In this document: positions 50,301 to 57,531 of the stretch, in pieces | Layout of the letters: each line of letters starts with the position of its first letter | Position numbering within the stretch: the first letter of the stretch is position 1 | NCBI RefSeq assembly: GCF_026278345.1 | Contig: NZ_CP111085.1 | Location: forward strand, 4,536,501 to 4,600,500 | Origin: Tellurirhabdus rosea | Lineage (GTDB): Bacteria; Bacteroidota; Bacteroidia; Cytophagales; Spirosomataceae | DNA: 64,000 nt | Direction of reading: 5' to 3' | Made by a program: the position numbers and the translations under genes | The notes under the pieces: generated by a model | Seen by the model: the letters and a program-made list of their open reading frames with translations, nothing else | The model's database searches: none | Told to the model about the DNA's origin: nothing

Positions 50301-50566
50301 AAGGACTGATGGGACCCATTGAAGTGAACGGAAAACACTATCCCGGCCAGGTGCCGATGACGCCCTACGGCGGCATGCTCAACGACCGGGAAGTAGCCGC
50401 GGTGCTGACCTATGTGCGCAATTCGTTCGGGAACCAGGCCCCCGCCGTGATGCCCGAAACGGTAAAGAAAGTGCGGGCCGCTACCGAGAAGAAAAAGGAT
50501 TTTTACACCCCGGAACAACTGCTGAAAGACCATCCGATGGAGGTCGAAACGGCTCAGGGTAAATGA
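47372..50566 (+). CDS. SGNH-like plus PVC-type dehydrogenase with HEAT repeats and cytochrome c domain
   Basis: A 1064-residue, four-part protein with an N-terminal hydrophobic signal (SLFGLVASLGVLIVGFSAF). Residues about 35-280 form an SGNH/GDSL-like domain (no clear GDS; 'DVIIGFFGYNEAFQG'). Residues 390-780 are the PVC beta-propeller ('GYKIELFASEKEFPDLAKPMQMSFDNRGRLWVA', 'FEIAPEGVYLSQG', 'DLEFAPDGSLYVIDWHN'). Residues about 790-900 are HEAT-like repeats. Residues 925-1030 are a c-type haem domain with 'CITCH' near residue 939. Likely periplasmic sugar/alcohol oxidation with electron transfer to the haem. Operon with ThuA. Confidence 0.9.
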   Translation: MKALFGAKNSLFGLVASLGVLIVGFSAFQVSETKVVPVGQGTRIMLIGNNLGSRMMNFGHFDTELLVRYPDNRLFIRNLCDGGDTPGFRPHASRFSPWAFPGAEKFQTELANNSDSEGHFETPDQWLTRLQADVIIGFFGYNEAFQGREGLANYKAELDAFIKHSLNQKYNGRSAPQLVLVSPIAFEDLSDRYDLPNGKAENANLALYTAAMKEVAGRNGVPFVDAFTPSQQWYAASAEPLTIDGFQLTDDGYKKLSVLLADQIFGKAPAKAEARRAQIREAVIEKDWMWHNDYKIPNGVHVYGRRYNPFGPDNYPAEIEKIRQMTAIRDTAVWLAASKGQKMDIAAADQRTRRLPEVKTNYNPEKNGSLKYLYGEEAVGKLKVAPGYKIELFASEKEFPDLAKPMQMSFDNRGRLWVACMPSYPHYKPGDPKPDDKIIILEDTNNDGKADKQTTFADHLHLPIGFEIAPEGVYLSQGTNFLLLTDTNGDDRADKREILLSGFDDHDTHHNSHAYTTDPSGAIYSGEGVFLHTNVETPYGPVRATNGGFYRYSPQLKKLERTAQLSIPNPWGITFDDWGQPFFAETSSPDFRWMLPGTVLPRYGEYTHKSKQLIEDAHRVRPTSGIEFVSSRHFPDEVQGDFLINNTIGFLGTKMHRLTDDGTGYKSTHRLDLIVSEDRNFRPVDLEFAPDGSLYVIDWHNILIGHMQHNARDPLRDHMHGRVYRITYPSRPLVTPAKVAGASVDELLTNLKLPEYRTRYRTRRELRGRKASEVLPKLTAWAASLDKADPRYEHHLLEGLWVSWGLNKVDQKLLRQLLKAKDYRVRAAAVQVVRYTGHQVADQADLLMQAVRDDNSRVRLTALVAASWIGKEKGLPILAEAARKPLDDWMKPPYETAVAHLNGRGVKKQKEVTVTSHLKGEELALHTLGREIFAREGYCITCHQADGKGLAASGFPPLSGTKWVLGNEERLIKIVLKGLMGPIEVNGKHYPGQVPMTPYGGMLNDREVAAVLTYVRNSFGNQAPAVMPETVKKVRAATEKKKDFYTPEQLLKDHPMEVETAQGK

Positions 50567-50610
50567 TTAAATGAATTTAATACAGACCATTCATATGTTA
50601 TCTGTACCTT

Positions 50611-50637
50611 AGCGGAGCAATTGCTCCGCTTTTTTTA
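50611..50637 (+). terminator. Rho-independent terminator of the dehydrogenase operon
   Basis: The perfect palindrome AGCGGAGCAATTGCTCCGCT is followed by seven T, immediately before the next gene start (50637). Confidence 0.88.
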
Positions 50638-51566
50638 TGTGTCTGTTTAATACGGGGATTTTGGGCCAAAAGACTTTTTTCAGGCTGTTTCAGATCGGTT
50701 TTTTGTTCACGATTATGTCTTGTAAACCGGAGAAGGACCCGGCGGTTGAGGCCCGGAAAGACTGGACGGCTTACCGGGTGGCCCACCTGGTGCGCGTGCA
50801 GCCGCACCCACTGGATGGCGATGAGTCAGTGGACTCGCTTCAACTCACGTACACCGCCGCCGGAAAGCTGGACCGGATCAACGAAGTGCGTTTCAGCCGA
50901 CACCTGATTTCCGGAAAAATCGAAAACCGGCAGGAGGAGCGTCACCAGCTTGTATACGCCGCCAGCGGCCGTCTCCAGGAGATCCGGACCGACTGGAACC
51001 AGCGGAGCCAGCCGACCGAACCGAACCAGTGGACTTCCGGCGGACGGATGCTCTGCGACTACGACGCAGCGGGCAGACTGGTGAACCTGACCTACGATTT
51101 TCAGAGCCGTCAGGAAAAGCTGTTCCACGAGCTGGGCTTTGCGCCCCAGGGCCAGCCCACGCGGATTGTAACCCGGCTGAAAACGCCGGAGTTTACGCTG
51201 CAATACGATGCCCGCGGCAATGCGGTCAAAACCCGCCAGCTTTACAGCGACGGCACGGGCGGCTACGAGCGGACGTTCACCTTCGACGCAAACCCGAATC
51301 CGTTCCGGCTGCTGAGCGGGGCCGGTTTGCCGTTGCTAATCTTTTTCCGCGACGGCGGCGATCTGGGCTGGAATTACCAGTATGCCATTACCAGCCAGAA
51401 CAACCCACTGACCATCCGGGCGACGAGCCTCGGCGGCATGCACGGCCCGCTGCTGAACCCGAACCTGACGATCAGTTACCGCTACAACCCCGCCAATCTG
51501 CCGCTGGAAGCCCGCGTGGTCAGCCCGGCGCAGGCGTTGCGGATTTTCCGGTTTTACTACGAATAA
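50637..51566 (+). CDS. Hypothetical lipoprotein with Rhs-like beta strands
   Basis: A 309-residue lipoprotein (signal LFQIGFLFTIMSCKPEK; lipobox). The rest has the alternating 'LxYDAxGRLxxLTYxF' and 'LQYDARGNAVKTRQLYSDG' elements seen in YD-repeat-like and DUF4595-type proteins, without a known domain. It starts within the terminator of the upstream gene and ends 21 bp before a perfect 36-bp palindrome. Surface location is likely; function unknown. Confidence 0.78.
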   Translation: MCLFNTGILGQKTFFRLFQIGFLFTIMSCKPEKDPAVEARKDWTAYRVAHLVRVQPHPLDGDESVDSLQLTYTAAGKLDRINEVRFSRHLISGKIENRQEERHQLVYAASGRLQEIRTDWNQRSQPTEPNQWTSGGRMLCDYDAAGRLVNLTYDFQSRQEKLFHELGFAPQGQPTRIVTRLKTPEFTLQYDARGNAVKTRQLYSDGTGGYERTFTFDANPNPFRLLSGAGLPLLIFFRDGGDLGWNYQYAITSQNNPLTIRATSLGGMHGPLLNPNLTISYRYNPANLPLEARVVSPAQALRIFRFYYE

Positions 51567-51587
51567 CGTTTCCAGCTATACGAAAGC

Positions 51588-51623
51588 AAAAAAGCCGTCT
51601 CCTGCGCAGGAGACGGCTTTTTT
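51588..51623. terminator. Perfect 36-bp palindromic bidirectional terminator
   Basis: AAAAAAGCCGTCTCCTGC and its exact complement end with six T on each strand, between two convergent genes (the lipoprotein and murA). Confidence 0.92.
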
Positions 51624-51638
51624 GTATCAATTAACGAA

Positions 51639-52943
51639 CTACAACCGCTCGATCTCGGCCCCGATCGCGTTCAGGCGCAGGTCGATGTTCTGATACCCGC
51701 GGTCGATCTGCTCGATGTGGTCGATGATGCTGTCGCCTTTGGCCGAAAGGGCGGCGATCAGTAAAGCCACGCCCGCCCGGATGTCCGGTGAGGTCATCCG
51801 GATGCCGCGAAGCTGCTGCTGGCGATTCAGGCCGACCACCGTTGCGCGGTGCGGGTCGCAGAGGATGATCTGCGCGCCCATGTCGATGAGTTTGTCGACG
51901 AAGAACAGGCGGCTTTCGAACATTTTCTGGTGCACCAGCAGCGTGCCCTGCGCCTGAACGGCCGTGACGAGCACAATGCTGAGCAGGTCGGGCGTGAAGC
52001 CGGGCCAGGGCGCATCCGAAACGGTCATCATGCCGCCGTCGAGGAAGCTGTCGATGACGTAGCGTTCCTGCGCGGGCACGTGGATATCGTCGCCCCGGAA
52101 TTCCATCTGGATGCCGAGCCGTTTGAACACGTCCGGAATAATGCCCAGCTCCGGAATCTGGCAGTTCTTGATCGTAATTTCCGACTGCGTCATGGCCGCC
52201 AGTCCGATGAACGAACCGATCTCGATCATGTCGGGCAGCATCGTGTGCTCCGTACCGCCGAGGCGTTCGACGCCTTCGATGGTCAGGAGGTTGGAGCCGA
52301 TGCCGCCGATTTTGGCACCCATGCGGTTGAGCATCTTGCTCAGCTGCTGGAGGTACGGTTCGCAGGCGGCGTTGTAAATCGTGGTGGTTCCTTCGGCCAG
52401 CACGGCGGCCATTAGCACGTTGGCCGTTCCGGTCACCGACGCCTCGTCGAGCAGCATGTAGGTGCCCTGGAGGTGGCTGGCGTCTACGTTGTAAATGCCG
52501 CTGACTTCGTCGTAATTGAACTTGGCACCCAGCTTTTCGAAGCCCAGAAAGTGCGTATCCAGCCGCCGACGGCCGATTTTGTCGCCGCCCGGGCGGGGTA
52601 TCCGACCCTGTTTGAAGCGGGCCAGCATGGGTCCAAGGAGCATCACCGAACCGCGCAGCGCGGCGGCCTGCTGCCGGTATTCTTCCGTGTCCAGAATGTC
52701 GAGGGCCACATCATCCGCCTGAAAGCGATACGAAGCGTCGCCGACCTTCTCAACCTTCACGCCGAGCGTACCCAGGAGTTCGATGAGCTTGTTGACGTCG
52801 CGGATGTTCGGAATATTATGAATGGTAACCGGCTCGCTGGTCAGCAGCACGGCACACAAGATTTGCAGCGCCTCGTTTTTAGCGCCCTGCGGAATAAGCT
52901 CGCCCTTCAACCGACGGTCGCCGGCAATGCGGAAAGATGCCAT
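51639..52943 (-). CDS. murA: UDP-N-acetylglucosamine 1-carboxyvinyltransferase
   Basis: A 434-residue enzyme of the EPSP-synthase fold that transfers enolpyruvate from PEP to UDP-GlcNAc, the first committed step of peptidoglycan synthesis in the cytoplasm. Family marks are 'GAKNEALQILCAVLLT' near the start and 'RPGGDKIGRRRLDTHF' (residues 117-132). In most MurA the second of these carries Cys (Cys115 in E. coli) that fosfomycin alkylates; here the position is Asp121, as in mycobacteria and chlamydiae, which predicts intrinsic fosfomycin resistance. The 110-bp gap to the upstream DUF4290 gene holds a repeat. Confidence 0.95.
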   Translation of the reverse strand: MASFRIAGDRRLKGELIPQGAKNEALQILCAVLLTSEPVTIHNIPNIRDVNKLIELLGTLGVKVEKVGDASYRFQADDVALDILDTEEYRQQAAALRGSVMLLGPMLARFKQGRIPRPGGDKIGRRRLDTHFLGFEKLGAKFNYDEVSGIYNVDASHLQGTYMLLDEASVTGTANVLMAAVLAEGTTTIYNAACEPYLQQLSKMLNRMGAKIGGIGSNLLTIEGVERLGGTEHTMLPDMIEIGSFIGLAAMTQSEITIKNCQIPELGIIPDVFKRLGIQMEFRGDDIHVPAQERYVIDSFLDGGMMTVSDAPWPGFTPDLLSIVLVTAVQAQGTLLVHQKMFESRLFFVDKLIDMGAQIILCDPHRATVVGLNRQQQLRGIRMTSPDIRAGVALLIAALSAKGDSIIDHIEQIDRGYQNIDLRLNAIGAEIERL

Positions 52944-52944
52944 T

Positions 52945-53045
52945 TAGGAAATGAAAAGTTTAAAGTTAAAAGTTAAAAGTCAGGCTCCGCCGATTGGCCG
53001 ACTTTCTGCGGAGCTTAACTTTTAACTTTTAACTTTTAATTTTTA
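52945..53045. repeat. Intergenic inverted repeat with AAAGTTAAAAG words
   Basis: Left arm about 52950-52980 (AAAGTTTAAAGTTAAAAG), inner GCTCCGC...GCGGAGC stem, right arm about 53014-53045 (TTAACTTTTAACTTTTAAC). It lies upstream of murA in the gap to the DUF4290 gene, both on the minus strand. Same architecture as other intergenic repeats. Confidence 0.65.
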
Positions 53046-53052
53046 ACTGATT

Positions 53053-53748
53053 TTATCGTCTTCTCCGGTTCTGGTTGTTGCCCCGGAAATTACGGTTCTG
53101 GTTGTTGCGGTTCTGATTGTCGCGGTTCTGGCTGTAGCCGGGGTTGTTGCTGCGCTGGCTTCCCTGGCCGGTAAACGCCTGCACCGGCGTATGGCGGCGG
53201 GGCTGCTGGTCGCCGGTGCGCTCGCGCGGGGTGGCTTCCACAAAACCGTTGGTGCGAATGGCCTGCACATCCTCGGACAGCCGCCCGTTCGACATTTCGA
53301 TGAGGCTCTGCAGGATGGTTTCGTCCTCGACCGAGTCCTTGTTCCAGGTCATGTAGAAGGTTTTCATCAGCCGGGCGAGGTACGACACGAAGGCGCGGCG
53401 TTCATCGGGCTCCTCCAGGGCGGCGGCCTTGTCGATGAGCAGCTTCATGTTGTGCCCGTAGTGCTTGTGCCTCAGGTCGTGGGTGTTGTAAGGCACCTGC
53501 TGCGGCTTCCGGCCGAGCACGTCGGGCGGCGGCGGCGGGTAGGGGCTGTCGACATCCAGCGTAAAGCCGGACATGATGTACAGGTCGTCCCAGAGTTTGT
53601 TGTAGTAGTCCTGATTATCCCGCATGTTGGGATGAATCTGCCGCATCAGTTCCACCAGAATATGGGCGTAGCGCGTGCGCTTTTCCCGATCTTCGATGGT
53701 CTGAAGGTGCCCGACTAATTTCTGAATATTGCTGCCGTACTCTTTCAA
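53053..53748 (-). CDS. DUF4290 protein
   Basis: A 231-residue protein specific to Bacteroidota. The conserved part (1-175) includes 'EYGSNIQKLVGHLQTIEDREKRTRYAHILVELMRQIHPNMRDNQDY' and 'LWDDLYIMSGFTLDVDSPYPPP'. The C-terminal 55 residues are a low-complexity Asn/Arg/Gln tail (NQNR-type repeats), likely disordered and basic, possibly nucleic-acid binding. Lies upstream of murA in the same direction, as is common in this phylum. Function unknown. Confidence 0.9.
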   Translation of the reverse strand: MKEYGSNIQKLVGHLQTIEDREKRTRYAHILVELMRQIHPNMRDNQDYYNKLWDDLYIMSGFTLDVDSPYPPPPPDVLGRKPQQVPYNTHDLRHKHYGHNMKLLIDKAAALEEPDERRAFVSYLARLMKTFYMTWNKDSVEDETILQSLIEMSNGRLSEDVQAIRTNGFVEATPRERTGDQQPRRHTPVQAFTGQGSQRSNNPGYSQNRDNQNRNNQNRNFRGNNQNRRRR

Positions 53749-54145
53749 GTGATTGAGCCTTTATTGTGTATTGGCAAAAATACGAAAAATGTCGGAACCG
53801 GGGTCGGAGTGCCGGGGGGAATTAGTGAATGACTGATTGACTGAATGATTGAATGACTGATTGGGTGAATGAGGGATTGGGTGAATGAGCGGAGCTTTTG
53901 CCGGTTAACCCATTTTGCGCTAATCATTGGATGTAACCACGAAAATGAGCAGACCTGATTATCTTAACCGGTAACCGGGTTATTAACAATCCGCTGAATG
54001 AGAAGGCCCTGCTTCGCTCATTCGCTCAGTCATTCAGTCATTCAGTCATTCAGTCATTCAGTCAATCACTCAATCAGTCATTTGCTCAATCGCACAGAAT
54101 TCCGCTTCGGTCGAACCGCTCTGCTTTGTCCATTGTTGGCCTTCT
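53749..54145. other. 397-bp divergent gap with low-complexity inverted repeat
   Basis: No gene is seen. 53820-53895 carries TGAATGACTGAT-type words and 54010-54085 carries the complementary TCATTCAGTCAT words (four or more near-exact copies); an inner GCGGAGC/GCTTCGC stem completes the fold. Promoters of the DUF4290 and MATE genes should lie here too, but none was convincing. Confidence 0.65.
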
Positions 54146-55519
54146 ATGAATAAATGGTTACTGACGTATAAACCGGAGTTGTCAGACACGCTCCGGCTGA
54201 GTATTCCCATTGTCATTGCACAGCTGGGCGTGGTGCTGATGGGGGTGATGGATAATTTGTTTGTCGGGCGGTTGCTCGGCGCCGCGCCGCTGGGGGCGGC
54301 GGGACTGGCTGTTTCGCTGACGTTTCTGGTGTCGAGCATCGGCGTCGGCGGGCTGTCGGTGGTGGCGGCGCTGGTGTCGCAGGCGCGGGGCCGCTCCGAC
54401 GAGGCGGGCATCAACCGGCTGTTTCGCGGCGGGCTGAAAGTGGCCCTGCTGCTGAGCGTCGTGCTCGGTCTGGCCGGGGTTTCGCTGGCTTTTTCGTTTG
54501 CCGTTTTCCAGCAAACGCCGCAGGTGACCGACATGGCCCGGCAGTTTATGCTGATCCTGAGCGTGTCGAACATCCCGCTTTTTCTGTTTGTGGCGGCCCG
54601 GCAGTTGTGCGACGGGTTGGCGCTGCCCCGCGTGGCGATGATGATTACGCTCTCGGCCCTGCTGGTCAACGGGCTGTTCAACTACCTGCTGATTCTGGGC
54701 ATCGGGCCGTTTCCGGAGATGGGCCTCAACGGTTCGGCCGCCGCAACCCTGATTTCCCGGCTTTACATGGCCGCCGCTATTGGCCTGTACATTTACCGCA
54801 ACCAAACGTTCCGGCCGTATCTGAAATCCGAATACGGAACCCAGCCGACGGGCGCTGAAGTCCGTCAGATTCTGCGGCTTGGCCTCCCCGGCGGACTCAT
54901 TTTCTTCTTCGAAGTCGCCACGTTTTCGCTGGCGCAGGTGATGGTCGGCTGGCTGGGCGAAGTGCCGCTGGCGGCCCACCAGATTGCGCTCAACATGGCG
55001 TCCACGACCTACATGATGGCAACGGGTATTTCTTCGGCAGCGGCCATCCGGGTCGGCAACGCCATCGGGCGGGGGAGCCAGGAACACGTGCGGCGGGCGG
55101 GCGTAGCGGCTTTTGTGCTCTCGGGCCTGTTCATGGGGCTTTGTACGACCCTATTCCTGACGGCCAACGAGCAACTGGTTTCGCTCTACATCCGCGACAA
55201 TGCGCCGGTCGCCACGCTGGCCGCGAGTCTGCTCATCATGGCGGGCATTTTTCAACTGTCGGACGGGATTCAGGTCGTGGGCGTGGGCGTGCTGCGGGGC
55301 CTGTCGGATGTCAACGTGCCGACGGTCATTACGCTGTTTGCGTACTGGGTCATGGGCCTGCCGGTCAGCTACGTGATGTGCTTCAAGGTCGGGCTGGGCG
55401 CGGCGGGCATCTGGGTGGGCCTGCTGGCCGGGCTGTCGGTGGCGGCCGTGCTGCTGACCGTCCGCTTCTTCCGGCTGGTGAAGCGCCTGCGGCTGGCGGA
55501 GTCGAACGTAATGGCCTGA
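54146..55519 (+). CDS. MATE family efflux transporter (second copy)
   Basis: A 457-residue transporter with about twelve helices and two MatE repeats ('LRLSIPIVIAQLGVVLMGVMDNLFVGRLLG' and 'LRLGLPGGLIFFFEVATFSLAQVMVGWLGE'). It is more similar in layout to the NorM branch than the copy at 9911. Predicted export of cationic compounds by ion antiport. It is monocistronic, divergent from DUF4290, and followed by a convergent lipoprotein gene. Confidence 0.93.
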   Translation: MNKWLLTYKPELSDTLRLSIPIVIAQLGVVLMGVMDNLFVGRLLGAAPLGAAGLAVSLTFLVSSIGVGGLSVVAALVSQARGRSDEAGINRLFRGGLKVALLLSVVLGLAGVSLAFSFAVFQQTPQVTDMARQFMLILSVSNIPLFLFVAARQLCDGLALPRVAMMITLSALLVNGLFNYLLILGIGPFPEMGLNGSAAATLISRLYMAAAIGLYIYRNQTFRPYLKSEYGTQPTGAEVRQILRLGLPGGLIFFFEVATFSLAQVMVGWLGEVPLAAHQIALNMASTTYMMATGISSAAAIRVGNAIGRGSQEHVRRAGVAAFVLSGLFMGLCTTLFLTANEQLVSLYIRDNAPVATLAASLLIMAGIFQLSDGIQVVGVGVLRGLSDVNVPTVITLFAYWVMGLPVSYVMCFKVGLGAAGIWVGLLAGLSVAAVLLTVRFFRLVKRLRLAESNVMA

Positions 55520-55654
55520 GTGAAGGGACGTTTGACGCTGGACGTTAGACACTAGACATGAGACGCTGGACAGGAGTAACCGGGACTAACCAGTGACCAA
55601 TGTTCAGTGTCACACGTCCAGTGTCTCATGTCTCATGTCCAGCGTCAACGGAGG
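55520..55654. repeat. Intergenic inverted repeat with GACACTAGACATGAG words
   Basis: Left arm about 55536-55575 (GACGCTGGACGTTAGACACT) and right arm about 55605-55647 (GTCCAGTGTCTCATGTCTCATG) are complementary, in the gap between two convergent genes. It is likely to act as a bidirectional terminator. Confidence 0.6.
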
Positions 55655-56245
55655 TCATTCATCCTTCACGGGCAGGTTGGCAAATGAGCCGCTGATGGTA
55701 AAATTAACCCGTTTTTCGGGCAGAAACGAAGGGTCGAACGGGTCATACGCGCCCGGCAGCCGGACCGTGTAGGTGCCCGAAAGGGTCTTCCGTTTGGGGT
55801 CGTAAGCCGTAATTACCAGAGAGCCTTCCACGAGGGTAGTGCCGCTCTGGAAGATCACCGTGCAGTTTTCGCCGGTGGCAAACCGGTAGTCAACGGCAGC
55901 CTCACCCAGGGCTGGGTTGGGCAGGGTCGCCAGGGTGTACGTCCCGACAAGGCCGGTTTTCTGGCGGGCTTTGGGAATGCTGAAGCTAAGGCCGTCGCTC
56001 CCGGCGGGATACGTCGTCCAGAAGCCGAACTGCAGTTTTTCGGCCGACTGAGAGGCGGCGTGCCTGAAGGCATCGTTTTCGTATTCCGCGGCAAACCGGG
56101 TCGAGCTGTTCTGGTAGGCCATCGTGCGGCTCAGTTTGGCGGTTACCGGCAGCGGCTGGGGAGTCGGCTCGGTGGTTTCTTTTTTGCATCCTGCCAGAAA
56201 AAGGAGCGCAAACAGGATACAGCCTGAAAAGAGGCGGTGGTTCAT
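55655..56245 (-). CDS. Hypothetical lipoprotein
   Basis: A 196-residue lipoprotein (MNHRLFSGCILFALLFLAGCKK; lipobox LAGC). A Thr/Pro linker is followed by a beta-rich domain ('LQFGFWTTYPAGSDGLSFSIPKA', 'VYTLATLPNPALGEAAVDYRF' and 'GSLVITAYDPKRKTLSGTYTVRLPG') resembling the DUF6252-type fold of Bacteroidota, though the assignment is uncertain. The start at 56245 is chosen by the signal peptide. Function unknown. Confidence 0.75.
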   Translation of the reverse strand: MNHRLFSGCILFALLFLAGCKKETTEPTPQPLPVTAKLSRTMAYQNSSTRFAAEYENDAFRHAASQSAEKLQFGFWTTYPAGSDGLSFSIPKARQKTGLVGTYTLATLPNPALGEAAVDYRFATGENCTVIFQSGTTLVEGSLVITAYDPKRKTLSGTYTVRLPGAYDPFDPSFLPEKRVNFTISGSFANLPVKDE

Positions 56246-56354
56246 CGGTACTGATTTTGTTGTTATACTGCGGGACGATTGACGCCTGTCGCCCAAAGAT
56301 ACGGCAATTGTCAGACAAAAATTTTACCCTTTTCGAACCTAATTCTGCTTTTTC

Positions 56355-57362
56355 TTGAACGGTCAATCCACCACTTCGCTCGCTTCCTTACTGGCCCGCG
56401 TCGGCCTCGACTGGTTTCTGCTGGCCCTGCTGGGCATGATCGGGCTGGCTTACCTCTGGCCCGGACCGGGGCTGGGAGAGGGGCCGCTTTCGCTGTCGGC
56501 CATCGCCAACTACGGCGTGTCGGTCATTTTCTTTTTTTACGGGCTGCGCCTGAGCGGAGAAAAGCTGAAGGCGGGCCTGAGCAACTGGCGGCTTCACCTG
56601 ACCATTCACCTGACCACCTTCGTCCTTTTTCCGCTGCTGGTGCTGGCCGCCCGCTGGCTGTTCCAGACGCCCGACACGGCCCTGCTCTGGCTGGGGGCTT
56701 TTTACGTGGCGGCCCTGCCGTCGACGGTTTCGTCCTCGGTCGTGATGGTATCGCTGGCCGGGGGCAACATTCCGGCGGCCATCTTCAACGCCAGCATTTC
56801 CAGCCTGATCGGCGTTTTTCTGACGCCGCTCTGGATGAGTTTTCTGCTCACCCAGCAGTCGGGCGACTACGATCTGGGCGGGGTCATCGGCAAGCTGACT
56901 TTGCAGGTCATCGTGCCCGTTGTGGCCGGAATCGCGCTGAACCGGCGGTTTGGGGCCTTTGCCGAGCGGCACAAAACGGCGCTGCGGTACTTCGACCAGT
57001 CGGTGATTCTGCTCATCGTGTATACCTCGTTCTGCGAATCCTTCGCCCGCCGCATGTTTGCCGATCTCACCCTGACCGACCTGCTGGTGCTGGGTGCGGC
57101 CATGCTGGCGCTGTTTTTTCTCGTTTACGGAATCGTGCTGGCCATCAGCAACGCGCTCGGTTTCAGCCGCCCGGATCGGATTACGGCCCTGTTCTGCGGC
57201 TCCAAGAAATCACTGGTTCAGGGCAGCGTTATGGCGAGCGTGCTCTTTCCCGGCACGATGGCGGGGATTGTGCTTCTGCCAATTATGATGTACCACGCCC
57301 TGCAACTGATTGTCGCGAGTTTGATAGCCCAGCGGATGGCGGCCAGTGCCCGTTCGGAATAA
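56355..57362 (+). CDS. Bile acid:sodium symporter-like (SBF-like) membrane protein
   Basis: A 335-residue protein with about ten helices and the SBF/BASS pattern: 'GVSVIFFFYGLRLSGEKLKAGLSNWRLHL', 'ALPSTVSSSVVMVSLAGGNIPAAIFNASISSLIGVFLTPLWM' and 'CGSKKSLVQGSVMASVLFPG'. The start is a TTG at 56355; no in-frame ATG or GTG lies nearby, and the first helix begins about 18 residues later, so this TTG is reasonable. Substrate unknown (pantoate, bile acid or anion in homologues). Confidence 0.88.
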   Translation: MNGQSTTSLASLLARVGLDWFLLALLGMIGLAYLWPGPGLGEGPLSLSAIANYGVSVIFFFYGLRLSGEKLKAGLSNWRLHLTIHLTTFVLFPLLVLAARWLFQTPDTALLWLGAFYVAALPSTVSSSVVMVSLAGGNIPAAIFNASISSLIGVFLTPLWMSFLLTQQSGDYDLGGVIGKLTLQVIVPVVAGIALNRRFGAFAERHKTALRYFDQSVILLIVYTSFCESFARRMFADLTLTDLLVLGAAMLALFFLVYGIVLAISNALGFSRPDRITALFCGSKKSLVQGSVMASVLFPGTMAGIVLLPIMMYHALQLIVASLIAQRMAASARSE

Positions 57363-57531
57363 GAAAAGCGGCGGGACGCATGCCGGTTACTAAAATCAGC
57401 CGGTTTACTTTTCCATTTAAGGTATATTCCTTTCTGGTTTAGAATTTCCGAAAAAGGCTAATAGGATTATTGGTTAATATTTACTGAAACGTAGATACAG
57501 GAAAAGGCCGTCGCCCCCATACCATTTACCG

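Noticed and set aside
53820-54085. Short repeated words resembling a CRISPR array
   Set aside because: Unit length is 7-10 bp, degenerate, with no spacers of constant length and no cas genes.
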